DNA of 64,000 nt, taken from positions 3,720,001 to 3,784,000 of the forward strand of contig NZ_CP094264.1 of assembly GCF_023614235.1 (NCBI RefSeq), written 5' to 3'. Positions 47,797 through 57,466 of this stretch are shown here, in pieces. The DNA is from Streptomyces sp. MRC013 (GTDB lineage: Bacteria > Actinomycetota > Actinomycetes > Streptomycetales > Streptomycetaceae). Under the pieces are notes generated by a model, which saw nothing but the letters and a program-made list of their open reading frames with translations, searched no databases and was not told the DNA's origin. The number at the start of each line of letters is the position of its first letter. The stretch's first letter is position 1. A program made the translations under genes and the position numbers.

Positions 47797-48903
47797 GTGA
47801 AAGTCATCAGCATCGTCGGCGCCCGTCCCCAACTGGTGAAGCTCGCGCCCATCGCGGCCGCGTTCGCGGAGACGGAGCACGAGCACTTCATTGTGCACAC
47901 CGGGCAGCACTACGACGCCGACCTCTCGGACGTCTTCTTCCAGGGTCTCGGCATCCCCGACCCGGACGTCCACCTCGGTGTCGGCTCCGGCAGCCACGGC
48001 GTGCAGACCGGCTCCGTGCTCTCCGCGCTCGACCCGGTCCTGGAGCGGGAGAAGCCCGACTGGGTCCTCGTCTACGGCGACACGAACTCCACCATCGCCG
48101 GCGCCCTGTCCGCGGTGAAGATGCACCTGCCCGTCGCGCACCTGGAGGCGGGCCTGCGCTCCTTCAACCGGCGCATGCCGGAGGAGCACAACCGCGTCCT
48201 CACCGACCACTGCGCCGACGTGCTCCTCGCCCCGACCGAGGAGGCCATGCGCCACCTCGCCGACGAGGGCCTGAAGGACCGCGCCGTCCTCGCCGGCGAC
48301 GTCATGGTCGACATCTGCCTGCGCATCCGCGACGCCGTCCTCGCCGGCGAGCACCCCGCCCCGGCCCTGCCCGAGGGCATCGACCCGTCGCAGCCCTTCC
48401 TGCTGGCCACGATCCACCGGCCGGACAACACCGACGACCCCGAGCGCCTCGCCGCGGTCGTCGACTCGCTGGCCGCGCTGCCGCTGCCGGTCGCGCTGCT
48501 CGCCCACCCGCGCCTGGTCGCCCGCGCCCGGCAGCACGGCGTCGAACTGGCGAAGGGCTCCGTCCGCGTCGGCCGCCCCCTGCCGTACGCCGGTCTCGTC
48601 GCCGCCGTACTGGCCTCCGCCGGCGTCGTCACCGACTCCGGCGGCCTGCAGAAGGAGGCGTTCCTGCTGGAGCGCGTCACCACCACCATCCGCCCGGAGA
48701 CGGAGTGGGTCGAGACGGTCGGGACCGGCTGGAACGTCCTCGTCCCCGACCCGCACGCGCTCCCCGCCGACGAATGGGCCGCCACGGTCACCCGCGCCGT
48801 GCCCACCGCCGACAAGGGCGCCCCGTACGGCGACGGGCGCGCCGCGCACAACGTCGTCCGCATCCTCGAGGAATGGCAGAGCACCGTCCGCAGCGACGGC
48901 TGA
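47797..48903 (+). CDS. UDP-N-acetylglucosamine 2-epimerase family enzyme (WecB/WbpI-like)
   Basis: A 368-residue GT-B-fold 2-epimerase. It begins MKVISIVGARPQLVKLAP and contains HTGQHYDADLSDVFF, VYGDTNSTIAGAL, HLEAGLRSFNRRMPEEHNR, ATIHRPDNTD and TDSGGLQKEAF, all diagnostic. WecB converts UDP-GlcNAc to UDP-ManNAc, whereas WbpI acts on the 2,3-diacetamido uronic acid. The presence of WbpB-, WbpE- and WbpD-like neighbours favours the WbpI role. GTG 47797 follows an AGAAGAAG stretch. It starts the second rightward group of genes. Confidence 0.9.
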   Translation: MKVISIVGARPQLVKLAPIAAAFAETEHEHFIVHTGQHYDADLSDVFFQGLGIPDPDVHLGVGSGSHGVQTGSVLSALDPVLEREKPDWVLVYGDTNSTIAGALSAVKMHLPVAHLEAGLRSFNRRMPEEHNRVLTDHCADVLLAPTEEAMRHLADEGLKDRAVLAGDVMVDICLRIRDAVLAGEHPAPALPEGIDPSQPFLLATIHRPDNTDDPERLAAVVDSLAALPLPVALLAHPRLVARARQHGVELAKGSVRVGRPLPYAGLVAAVLASAGVVTDSGGLQKEAFLLERVTTTIRPETEWVETVGTGWNVLVPDPHALPADEWAATVTRAVPTADKGAPYGDGRAAHNVVRILEEWQSTVRSDG

Positions 48904-48921
48904 CCGACCGCCCGCCGACCC

Positions 48922-48953
48922 CCCGCACCCCGTCCCCGAGGCCGGGGTGCGGG
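48922..48953 (+). terminator. Hairpin after the 2-epimerase
   Basis: CCCGCACCCC pairs with GGGGTGCGGG across a 12-base loop, 19 bases after the stop. Confidence 0.5.
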
Positions 48954-49030
48954 CCGTCCCGGCCACCGGGCCGGGGCGGCGGCCGGTGATAAAGTGGCGC
49001 GTCGCCGCGCAATCTCGTAAGGAAGTCGAC

Positions 49031-50236
49031 ATGAAGCAGGCAGCATCGAGGGATGCAGCCGTGGTCACGCCGTGGTATCCGACACGGGAGTTGCCTTTCC
49101 GGGGATCGTTCGTCCAGGCCATGGTGGCGGCCACCGCGCCCGGCTGCGACAGCTTCACCGTCTACCACTGCGACCCCTGGGTGGCCCCCATGGACGCGGC
49201 GGCGACGAAGGCGGTCGAGGCGGCCAACGCCGAGGTGATGGCCCGGGCCGCGCACCGCGCCCCCACCGCCGGCGGCGCCGACCTGATCTCCTTCCCCGTC
49301 ACCACCCCGCGCGGCCAGGACTACGGCGCCCAGGCCCGCAACCACGAGCGCCAGCTCCGCAACCTCCTCGGCGGCGAGCCGATCGACGCGGACGTCGTGC
49401 ACGCCCACGTCGGACTGCCCAGCGGCTGGGCCGCCCTGAAGAACGCCCGCCCCGGCGCCCGGGTCTTCGTGACCGAGCACGCGTCGTTCCTGGAGCGGGT
49501 CTTCCAGGACCCCGAGGCCGTCGAGCTGTACGACGAACTGCTGCACGGCGTCACCGGCTTCCTCGTCGTCGGCGACAAGGTCACCGAGGTGCTGGAGCGC
49601 CGGTTCCCGCACCACGCCGACAGGATCCTGCGCATCCCCAACCCGATCTCCTTCGACGAGCCGCGCCCCGAGCCGGTGAAGGACCTGCGCAAGTGGCTGT
49701 ACCTGGGCAGCGTGACCGAGCCCAAGGGCGTGAAGTGGCTCGTCGAGGCGTTCGCCCGGTGCCACGCGGAGGACCCGTCGCTCACCCTCACCCTCGTCGG
49801 CGAGGGCCCGCTGCGCGGCCCGCTCACCGAGCGCGTGGCCGAACTGGGCCTGGGCGACGCCGTGAAGCTGCCCGGCTCCATCCCGCACGAGCAGGCGCTG
49901 GAACTGATGCGCGGCCACGACCTGCTGGTCCACCCCAGCCGGTACGAGACCTTCGGCATGACCATCGTCGAGGGCCTCGCCGCCGGCATGCCGGTCCTCG
50001 TGACCCGCTGCGGCGGCCCCGAGAAGACCCTCGCCGGCATCGAGGACGCCGCGGGCGAACTCATCGACGTGGAGGAGAACCCGGAGTCGATCGTCGAGGG
50101 GTACCGGCGCCTGCGCGCCCGCTTCCTCGACGGCGGACTGGACCTCGCACGCGCCCAGGCGAAGCTCGCCGCCGACTACGGCTACGAGGCCGTGGCCCAG
50201 GCGCACTACCGACTCTGGTTCCCCGACTCCCCGTGA
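49031..50236 (+). CDS. Family 4 (GT-B) glycosyltransferase
   Basis: A 401-residue retaining glycosyltransferase. The N-terminal half starts AAVVTPWYPTRELPFRGSFVQAM; DVVHAHVGLPSG and VTEHASFLERVF follow. The C-terminal donor-binding half has WLYLGSVTEPKGVKWLVEAF, LVGEGPL, and HPSRYETFGMTIVEGLAAGMPVL, the EX7E region of GT4. AAGGAAG lies five bases before the ATG. It resembles the central part of the fused protein encoded at 52284-54528, including TPWYP and GSFVQA, so the two are paralogues. It probably adds a sugar during polymer assembly on the inner membrane face. Confidence 0.88.
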   Translation: MKQAASRDAAVVTPWYPTRELPFRGSFVQAMVAATAPGCDSFTVYHCDPWVAPMDAAATKAVEAANAEVMARAAHRAPTAGGADLISFPVTTPRGQDYGAQARNHERQLRNLLGGEPIDADVVHAHVGLPSGWAALKNARPGARVFVTEHASFLERVFQDPEAVELYDELLHGVTGFLVVGDKVTEVLERRFPHHADRILRIPNPISFDEPRPEPVKDLRKWLYLGSVTEPKGVKWLVEAFARCHAEDPSLTLTLVGEGPLRGPLTERVAELGLGDAVKLPGSIPHEQALELMRGHDLLVHPSRYETFGMTIVEGLAAGMPVLVTRCGGPEKTLAGIEDAAGELIDVEENPESIVEGYRRLRARFLDGGLDLARAQAKLAADYGYEAVAQAHYRLWFPDSP

Positions 50237-50245
50237 TGGAGTGAC

Positions 50246-50824
50246 ATGCAGGTTCTGTTCCTGGCCCTTGGCGCCTCGCGCAAGCGGGCCGTGGTCGAAG
50301 AGTCCGCCGCGGTCGCCGCGGCCGGCGGCCGGGCGGTCGTCCTGGTCGGCCAGAGGCAGCCCTGGGCGACCGAGGCGTTCGCCCCCGGCGTGCGGCTGAC
50401 GACGCTCGACGAGCTGGAGGCCGGGCACCTGCCGCGCCGGCTCGAACGGGCGGTGCTCTACCAGGCGCCGCGCCGCGTCGCCGGGGCGGTCGGCCGCGGC
50501 CCCCTGAGCGCGAAGGCCCGGAAGGCCCTCAAGGCGTACGAGAAGCGGGTCGCCGGCCGCGTGCACCGCCGCGTGTTCACGCCGCTGCACCGCAGGGTGT
50601 GGCCGACGGCCACGGCCCGGCTGGTCCTGCGCCGCTGTTTCGGCCGGCGGGGCGGCCCCGACCTCGTCGTCGTCGCCGACGCCCTCTCCACGCGGACCGC
50701 CGCCGAGCTGATGGACGCCTGGGAGCGCGAGGGACTGGGAACCCCGCGCATGGCCTACAGCGTCGACTCCGTCGTACCGCCGATCGTCGCCCGGGCGACC
50801 CCGCAGCCCTCAGCCGCTCGCTGA
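50246..50824 (+). CDS. Stand-alone domain homologous to the C-terminus of the fused glycosyltransferase
   Basis: A 192-residue protein with no family I can name. It starts MQVLFLALGASRKRAVVEES, a Rossmann-like beta-alpha-beta, followed by an arginine-rich helical part. The spacing and motifs match the last 190 residues of the protein encoded at 52284-54528: ERAVLYQAPRRV against ERFLVYRAPRAV, VAGRVHRRVF against VANAFHKKVF, and PDLVVVADALSTRTA against VDTVFVSDINSTVTG. It lies ten bases after the GT4 gene and 18 bases before another glycosyltransferase. It may be a GT-B half-domain or accessory subunit. This is inference from the internal comparison. Confidence 0.75.
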   Translation: MQVLFLALGASRKRAVVEESAAVAAAGGRAVVLVGQRQPWATEAFAPGVRLTTLDELEAGHLPRRLERAVLYQAPRRVAGAVGRGPLSAKARKALKAYEKRVAGRVHRRVFTPLHRRVWPTATARLVLRRCFGRRGGPDLVVVADALSTRTAAELMDAWEREGLGTPRMAYSVDSVVPPIVARATPQPSAAR

Positions 50825-50842
50825 ACCAACCGAGGAAGACTG

Positions 50843-52378
50843 ATGAAGAACCGTAGCGAACGGCGCCCCCGTGTGCTCTACCTGGCGTTCTACTTCCCCC
50901 CGTCGCGGGCGAGCGGCGTCTACCGCGCCCGGGCGACCGCCAACCACCTGGTGGAGAAGGGCTGGGACGTCACGGTCTGCGCCGCCCCGCTCGACTTCCT
51001 CTACAACGTGATCGGCTCTGTCGACGAGGAGCTGTCGAAGACCGTCGACCCGCGCATCCGCGTGGAGCGGCCGTCGCTCAACCAGTACACGTGGCAGCAG
51101 GACCTGCGCGACTACAGCTGGCTGCGCCGCAGCTTCCCGCTGATGGCCAAGCGCGTCTACCAGTTCAGCCAGACGAAGCTCTTCCCCGAGCGGTACTCGT
51201 CCTGGGCGTGGGCTTCCGTCACGCGGGCGCTGAAGCTGCACGCCAAGCAGCGTTTCGACGTGGTCGTCGCCACCGGCAACCCGTTCGCCTCGTTCGGCGC
51301 CGCCTGGCTGTTCAACAAGCTCACCGGCGTCCCGTACGTCATGGACTACCGCGACTCGTGGACGCTGGACCTCTTCCACGACGAGCCGGCGTTCCCCGAG
51401 GGGCACATCGCCTGGGCGTGGGAGAAGCGCATGCTCGGCAAGGCGTCGGCGGCCGTCTTCGTCAACGAGGCACTGCGCGGCTGGCACGCCGAGCGCTACC
51501 CGGAGGTCGCCGACCGCATGATGGTCGTCCCCAACGGGTGGGACGCCGACGTGCTGCCCGCCGAGGAGCCGTCCGGGGAGCGGCCCGACGAGGAGGTCCC
51601 GACCGATGAGCGGCCCGCGCCGCTGAAGTTCACCTACCTCGGCACGCTCACCGCGAAGCAGCCGGTGGAGGAGATGGCCGAGGCGTTCAAGATCGCCCGC
51701 CGCCACCCGGACCTCGCCGGCGCGGAGCTGCAGATCCACGGCCACCTCGGCTTCTTCAAGAACAGCCCCGGCACCCTGAAGGCCCGCCTCGGCCTCCAGG
51801 ACGGCCCGCGTCCCGAAGGCGTGGAGGACACCGGCCTGCGCTACTGCGGGCCCGTCTCCAAGACCGAGGTCGGCCGGGTGTACTAGGAGGCCGACGTCCT
51901 GGTCTTCCTCGCGGGCGGCGGCAAGTACGTCACCTCCGGCAAGATCTTCGAGTACATGGCCTTCGGGCACCCGATCGTCTCCGTGCACCAGCCCGGCATC
52001 GCCGCGCAGGACGTGCTCGACGGGTACCCGCTGTGGTTCAACGCCGACAGTCTCGACGTCGAGGAGTTGGCGGCGTCGATGGTCGCCGCGGGCAAGGCGG
52101 CCCGCGACCTCACGCCCGAGCAGCGCGCGGCGGCGCGGCGGCACGCCGACACGTACACGCGTGAGGCGACGCTCATCCCGTTCGAGCGACGGCTGCGGGA
52201 GATCGCTGACGGCCCGCACCGCACCGAAGAGGCCCCGGCCGCCTTCCCCGGCCGGGGCCTCCCGCGTCCCGTTCAGCGGTCCGTCACTCGGGGTCGTACG
52301 CGGTGCGGTCCAGGCTCGCCGTCACCTTCAGGTGCGGGTGGGACTTGGCCCACTTCCAGCCCGTCACCGTCGAGTTGA
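50843..52378 (+). pseudogene. GT-B glycosyltransferase interrupted by an in-frame TAG
   Basis: The frame encodes a glycosyltransferase: VLYLAFYFPPSRASGVYRA, then DVVVATGNPFASFGAAWLF, PYVMDYRDSWTLDLF, VVPNGWDAD and FTYLGTLTAKQPVEEM. At 51884-51886 the codons read GTG TAC TAG GAG GCC GAC; a GAG instead of TAG would give VYEEADVLVFLAGGG and continue with SGKIFEYMAFGHPIVSVH, clearly the donor-binding half. The truncated product has 347 residues and lacks that half. The frame then stays open to 52378, past a hairpin and into the end of the convergent gene, so the original stop was probably near 52210 and may also be altered. ATG 50843 follows GAGGAAG. Confidence 0.8.
52229..52261. terminator. Bidirectional terminator at the meeting point of the two glycosyltransferase groups
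   Basis: A perfect 12-bp stem (52229-52240 with 52250-52261) with a nine-base loop lies between convergent genes. Confidence 0.65.
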
Positions 52379-54528
52379 TGTCGCTGACGAACACGGTGTC
52401 CACCAGGTCCAGGCGCAGCTCCGGAAGCACCCGCCGCCTGGCGATGCGGGCGAACAGCTGCGGCCTGACCTCCCGGTAACCGCGGTTGAAGACCTTCTTG
52501 TGGAAGGCGTTGGCGACCTTCGTGTGGGCCCGCTGCACGGTCGCGACGGCCAGCTCCGGGCCGATCGCCTCGCGGTTCCTCGCGGCGAGCCGCCGTGCCC
52601 GCCGCAGTACGGCGCGGGGCGCGCGGTAGACGAGGAACCGCTCGGCGCGCGGGATGCGCAGCTTCTGCTCGGCGTCCCCGATGCCGACGACGGGCACGGC
52701 CGGGTCGAGGTCCAGGGTCTGCCACAGGTCCGGCGACTGGGCGGTGACGAGGGTGACCTCGACGCCCTTCCCGACGAGGTGGTTGGCGAAGTCGACGATC
52801 CGCCGCGGCTTGGCCGGGGTCAGCGCCAGCACGACGGCGCGCCCGACGGGCTCGCCCGGACGGCGGGCGGGTGCCTCCCCGGCCGGCTCGGCGGCCCCGG
52901 CGCCCTCCCGCGCCCCGTCGCCGGCCGCCCCGGCGCCCCCCCGCGTCCACGGGGTCCGGCACGGGCGGCAGGGCGCCGCCGTACACCTCGACGAGCTGCT
53001 TGCCGACCGCCTCGCGGCCGACCCGGCCCTCCAGCGCCTCGCGGGCCGCCGGCAGGTCCAGGTCACCGGCGCGGGCGCGCAGCCCCCGGTACGCGTCGAC
53101 GATGACCCGCGGATCGTCGCTGACGTCCATGAGCGCACCCGCCAGCGTCTCGACGCCGGCCAGCGTCTCCTGGGGGCCGCCGCTGCGGGTCGCGAGCACG
53201 GGGAGCCCGGACGCGATCGCCTCGACGACCGTCATCCCGAACGTCTCCCTCTTGCTGGCGTGCACGAGCAGGTCGTACTCGTGCATCAGCGGACCCACGG
53301 CCTCCGGGGCGACCGGCGGCAGTATGCGGAAGCGCTCGCCCAGGCCCAGTTGGGCGCCGCGGGCGCGCAGCTCCTCCTCGGCGGGGCCGTGGCCGACCAT
53401 CGTGAGGGTGGCGCGCGGCTCCTCCGCGGCGACCAGAGCGAACGCCTCCAGCAGCTCCTTGACGCCCTTCGGCTGGACGAGCCGCCCCAGGTACAGCCAG
53501 CGCAGCAGCTCGAGGGAGCGCTCCGGGCCCGGCGTGAAGCGGTCGAGGGGGACCGGGTTGGGCACGACGCCCACCTTGTCCGCGTACCGCGGGAAGCGCT
53601 TCACGACCTGCTCGCGCAGGGCGGCGCTGACGCACGCGAACGCGTCGGCGCGCTCCAGCACCTGCTCGTACAGCTCCGCGGCCGGGGCCTGGGAGAAGAC
53701 CCTGTCGAGGAACGAGGAGTGCTCGGTCACCACGACGCGGGCGTCCGGGCGGGCCAGCCGGGTGGCCAGGACACCGCCGTAGATGCCGGTGTGGGCGTGG
53801 ACGACCGGCGCCTCGATCCGTCCGCCGGGCAGGGCGCTGCGCAACGCCTTCACCTGCGCCTCGACCCACGGGGCGTAGTTCCTGCGGCCGATGAGCGGCA
53901 CCGGGACGCGCACGACGGTCGCCTCGTCGGCGTCCACGACGTGGCCCAGGGCGCCGCGCTCCCGCAGGCGGTCGGCGGTCACGCGGATGGCGTCGTTGAG
54001 CGGGGCGGACGCGCGACCGGTCCAGTCCTCGGTGTGGAAGACGGTGACGCGGTCGTAGTTCCCCGCGACGGCCGCGGTCGCCGCCTGCACGAACGATCCG
54101 GCGTACGGGTTGTTCGGCGACGGGTACCACGGGGTGAGGACGGCCAGGTCGGACGGCTCCACGACGCGGCCGGCGCCGTGCGGCTCCAGCACCAGCGCGA
54201 CGCCCGGCCGGCGGCGCTTGGCGATCCAGGCGACGGGCAGCGCCTGGGCGTCGCCCGCGACGATGGTGTCGGCCTCGGCGAACGGCCCCGACCTGGCGGC
54301 GGCCAGCTTCTTGGCGGAGCCCCAGGCCGTGCCGTTCCTGTCCGGGGCGACGCGGACCACCTCCACGCCGTCCAGCCGGCCCAGCTCCTCCAGCGCCTCA
54401 CGCCACTCCGGGGCGTCCAGCACGACCAGGGAGACCCGGGACCCCGAGGAGGCGAGCTCCTTCACCTGCTCGCGCGTCGCCCGTACTCGGTATGTGCCAA
54501 GCGCGAGATAGAGCACGTGGCTGTTCAT
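52284..54528 (-). pseudogene. Three-part fused glycosyltransferase, frameshifted
   Basis: About 747 residues when repaired. Residues about 1-130 form a small domain (MNSHVLYLALGTYRVRATRE); 130-520 a GT4 glycosyltransferase (LAVLTPWYPSPNNPYAGSFVQA, VVHAHTGIYGG, VTEHSSFLDRVF, WLYLGRLVQPKGVKELLEAF, RETFGMTVVEAIASGLPVL); then a low-complexity Gly/Ala/Arg linker and a C-terminal domain of about 190 residues (VVLALTPAKPRRIVDFANHL). The break lies in the linker, at a run of seven C on the plus strand (52936-52942); six restores a 748-codon gene. Its parts match the separate genes at 49031 and 50246, so it looks like a fusion of that pair. The ATG has AAGGGAT upstream. Confidence 0.83.
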
Positions 54529-54669
54529 CTGGATCCCTTCGCCCTTTCACCTGCACGCCACGCACCCGTGCGGCGGAAGCGGCCCCACGGGGTTCGGTAC
54601 GGAGATACAGCGCGGCGGCACCACCCTACCGAAGGCGGTGCCCCCTCCCGGCACGCGGCCGGGGCGTCG

Positions 54670-55272
54670 TCAGCCCTCGCACTCGGCGAGGACGCCGTCC
54701 TCTTCCCGGTACAGGGCACCGGTCTGCGGGCACTCCCACACGCCCTCCTCGCCGGCCCGCTCGACCAGCCGGACACCGGCCCTGCCGACCCAGCCGATCC
54801 GCCGCGCCGGGACGCCCACGACGAGCGCGAAGTCCGGTACGTCCCGCGTGACGACGGCACCCGCGGCGACCATCGCCCAGCGCCCGACGCGCACCGGCGC
54901 GACGCACACGGAACGGGCGCCCAGCGAGGCGCCCTCGCCGACCTTGACGCCGACGGCCTCCCAGTCGCCCCCGCGCTTCAGCCTGCCCTCGGGGTCGACG
55001 GAGCGGGGGTTGTGGTCGTTGGTGAGCACCACGGCGGGGCCCACGAACACGCCGTCGCCCAGCTCGGCGGGCTCGTAGACGAGCGCGTAGTTCTGCAGCT
55101 TGACGTTGTCGCCGATGCGGACGCCGGTGCCGACGTACGCGCCGCGCCCGATCACGCAGCCTTCCCCGAGCCGGGCGTTCTCACGGATCTGCGCGAGCTC
55201 CCAGACGCTGCTCCCGGCCCCGATCTCGGCGGTCTCGTCGACCTGGGCGGTGGGCTGGACCCTGTAGTTCAC
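54670..55272 (-). CDS. Left-handed beta-helix N-acetyltransferase (WbpD/WlbB-like)
   Basis: A 200-residue hexapeptide-repeat acyltransferase. The repeat region (VDETAEIGAGSSVWELAQI, LGEGCVIGRGAYVGTGVRIGDNVKLQNYALVYE, GDGVFVGPAVVLTNDHNPRS) closely follows the WlbB/WbpD pattern, including the VFVGP-TN-NPR stretch. In that pathway it acetylates the 3-amino group of UDP-GlcNAc3NA using acetyl-CoA. A C-terminal cysteine pair (WECPQTG and LAECEG) is visible. Start is the GTG at 55272; the ribosome site is weak. It stands apart from the other pathway genes, in the leftward group, about 10 kb away. Confidence 0.85.
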   Translation of the reverse strand: MNYRVQPTAQVDETAEIGAGSSVWELAQIRENARLGEGCVIGRGAYVGTGVRIGDNVKLQNYALVYEPAELGDGVFVGPAVVLTNDHNPRSVDPEGRLKRGGDWEAVGVKVGEGASLGARSVCVAPVRVGRWAMVAAGAVVTRDVPDFALVVGVPARRIGWVGRAGVRLVERAGEEGVWECPQTGALYREEDGVLAECEG

Positions 55273-55354
55273 TCTGCTGTCTCTTTCGGGGGACGGCGGA
55301 AGTCTTCGACGCCAGAGCATACGCGGACGTCCCCGGCGCCAGGCGTGCGGCGGG

Positions 55355-56620
55355 TCAGGGGGAGTGCGGCCAGACGAGCATCAGGTACACGCCGTAGGCG
55401 GTGGACAGGCCGACGGCCGTGCCGAGCAGTGCGTGCATGGTGGCGGGCCGGGCCGCGGCGAGGGCCCGTGCGGCCGGGACGAGCAGGGGGAAGGCGGGCA
55501 GCAGGAAACGCGCCTTGGAATGGAAGTACCCGGCTCCGCCCACGGCGATGAGCAGCAGCATTCCGGCGTACACCAGCAGCACGACGGGCTGGCGCTGCTG
55601 CATGCAGACGGCGAACGTCACCACGGCGGCCACGACGGTGGCGGCGCCGACCGCGGTGTTGAGGTTGAGCGGCAGCTTCAGGAAGACGTCCGCGACGCGG
55701 TGCAGGGTGAAGGAGCCCCCGTCGAAGGTGCTGCCCCACCTCTCCTGCACCTCGAAGTAGCCGCGCCAGTCGCCCGCCCGGTGGCCGACCCACCCGAACC
55801 AGGCGAACCATCCCAGCGGTGCGACGGCCACGGCGGTGAGCAGCGGGCCCGTACGGTCCGGACGCCCCCGGTCCTCCCCGGAGGCGGAGCGACGGCGGGA
55901 GGTGAACAGCGCCCACAGCGCGGCGAGCACGACCGCGGCGACGACGGCGGATCCGGAGGGCCGGGTGAGCCCCGCGAGCGACGCCAGCACTCCGGCGGTG
56001 ACCCAGCGGTGGCCGAGCGCCGCGTACAGGGACCAGGCGCACAGGGCGGTGAAGACCGGCTCGGTGTACGCCATGGACTCCACCATGGCGTGGGGGGCTA
56101 TGCCCCACAGCACCGTGGCGACGACGGCGGTGCGCCGGTCGGCCACGCGCTCCACGACGGCGTAGACGCCCCAGGCCGCGAGCAGCGCGGCGACGACGGC
56201 CACGCCCCAGGCCACCTGCGCGGCGGGCAGGGGCAGGAGCGTCGAGCCGCCGCGTATCAGGGCCGGGTAGAGCGGGAAGAACGCGTACTTGCACAGGGGC
56301 CCCTGGACGGTGCAGGAACCCGTCATGGGGGCGGCGTAGCCGTACTCCGCTATGTGGGTGTAGAACACCGCGTCGTACGCGCCGGCGAGCATCGTGCCGA
56401 GGCTCGGGTCGTCCCCGTCCGCGCGCAGGGCCACGGCCGCCACGCCGAGGCAGCGCACGGCCGCGTACGCGAGGAGCGCGGGCCAGGCCCGCGAGGCGGC
56501 GGCCCGCAGCCCGCGCGGAAGAGGCCCGGCCGCCGCGGTCGCCGGAGTGCGGCGCCTGCGGTGCGTCCGGTCGGATCGCGGTGGGGGGGTCCGGGCCGGC
56601 TCGGTCTGGATCGGGGGCAT
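55355..56620 (-). CDS. Polytopic membrane mannosyltransferase (PIG-V/GT39-87-like)
   Basis: A protein of about 421 residues with roughly ten membrane helices. After a basic Pro/Arg-rich N-terminus of about 45 residues comes AYDAVFYTHIAEYGY, an Asp-containing first loop typical of polyprenyl-phosphate-dependent GT-C enzymes, then YAFFPLYPALIRG and TRPSGSAVVAAVV, as in PIG-V-like proteins. Such enzymes use polyprenyl-phosphate mannose on the outer face of the membrane. The next gene on the same strand makes that donor. I prefer the ATG at 56620 (GGAG nine bases upstream) over 56629. Confidence 0.8.
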   Translation of the reverse strand: MPPIQTEPARTPPPRSDRTHRRRRTPATAAAGPLPRGLRAAASRAWPALLAYAAVRCLGVAAVALRADGDDPSLGTMLAGAYDAVFYTHIAEYGYAAPMTGSCTVQGPLCKYAFFPLYPALIRGGSTLLPLPAAQVAWGVAVVAALLAAWGVYAVVERVADRRTAVVATVLWGIAPHAMVESMAYTEPVFTALCAWSLYAALGHRWVTAGVLASLAGLTRPSGSAVVAAVVLAALWALFTSRRRSASGEDRGRPDRTGPLLTAVAVAPLGWFAWFGWVGHRAGDWRGYFEVQERWGSTFDGGSFTLHRVADVFLKLPLNLNTAVGAATVVAAVVTFAVCMQQRQPVVLLVYAGMLLLIAVGGAGYFHSKARFLLPAFPLLVPAARALAAARPATMHALLGTAVGLSTAYGVYLMLVWPHSP

Positions 56621-56707
56621 GGGCGGCATCTCCGCGTGCGGACGCTGGGAGGGCGGGCGCGGGGCCTTGCGGCCCCTCGTGTCCCGCCGGGTGGACGGTG
56701 GCGGCGC

Positions 56708-57466
56708 TCAGCGCCGCGGGAGGAGCCGGCCGAGACGGTGCCCGACGCCCCACGCGGTGACCCGCCACAGGGCCTCGACCACGATGGCGCGGCTCATCTT
56801 GCTGTCTCCGCGCTCGCGCTCGACGAACGTGATCGGCACCTCGACGACCCGGAAGCCGGCCTTCACCGTGCGCCACGCCAGGTCGACCTGGAAGCAGTAC
56901 CCCTGGGACGCGACCCGGTCCATGCCGAGGCCCTCCAGCGTCCGCCGCCGGAACGCGCGGTAACCGCCGGTGACGTCCCTGATCGGCACGCCGAGGAGGG
57001 TTCGCGAGTACAGGCTGCCGCCGCGCGACAGGAACTCGCGGGACCTGGGCCAGTTGACGACCTTGCCGCCGGGCACCCACCGCGAACCGAGCACGAGGTC
57101 GGCGCCGTCGAGCGCGTCGAGCAGCCGGGGCAGCTCCTCGGGCTGGTGGGAGCCGTCGGCGTCCATCTCGACGAGCACCTCGTAGCCCCGCTCGATGCCC
57201 CAGGCGAACCCCGCGAGGTAGGCGGCGCCGAGCCCCTCCTTGCCGGCCCGGTGCAGCACGTGCACGTGGTCGTCGGAGCCGGCGAGCTCGTCGGCGATCT
57301 TCCCGGTGCCGTCGGGGCTGTTGTCGTCGGCCACGAGGACGTGCGCCCCGGGTACGGAAGCGCGCACACGGGAGACGATCTCCGTGACGTTGTCGGCCTC
57401 GTTGTAGGTCGGAATGATCACCAGGACCGCTTCCGGACCCGCATCCCGCCGCTCGTTGATGTTCAC
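56708..57466 (-). CDS. Polyprenol monophosphomannose synthase (GT2, Ppm1/DPM1-like)
   Basis: A 252-residue GT-A enzyme that transfers mannose from GDP-mannose to polyprenyl phosphate. Motifs: [69 protein letters not shown] and [28 protein letters not shown] is typical of Ppm1. There is no membrane domain, so it is the soluble catalytic type. Start GTG 57466 ([10 protein letters not shown]) follows GGTGAAGGTGCA; the frame is open further upstream but the extra residues are not family-like. It probably feeds the PIG-V-like enzyme encoded downstream. Confidence 0.88.
   Translation of the reverse strand: MNINERRDAGPEAVLVIIPTYNEADNVTEIVSRVRASVPGAHVLVADDNSPDGTGKIADELAGSDDHVHVLHRAGKEGLGAAYLAGFAWGIERGYEVLVEMDADGSHQPEELPRLLDALDGADLVLGSRWVPGGKVVNWPRSREFLSRGGSLYSRTLLGVPIRDVTGGYRAFRRRTLEGLGMDRVASQGYCFQVDLAWRTVKAGFRVVEVPITFVERERGDSKMSRAIVVEALWRVTAWGVGHRLGRLLPRR

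Noticed and set aside
40295..55272. Antibiotic deoxysugar biosynthesis cluster
   Set aside because: DegT and Gfo/Idh enzymes also occur there, but no NDP-glucose synthase/4,6-dehydratase pair and no polyketide or peptide genes are present; uronic-acid and N-acetyltransferase genes fit a wall polymer better.
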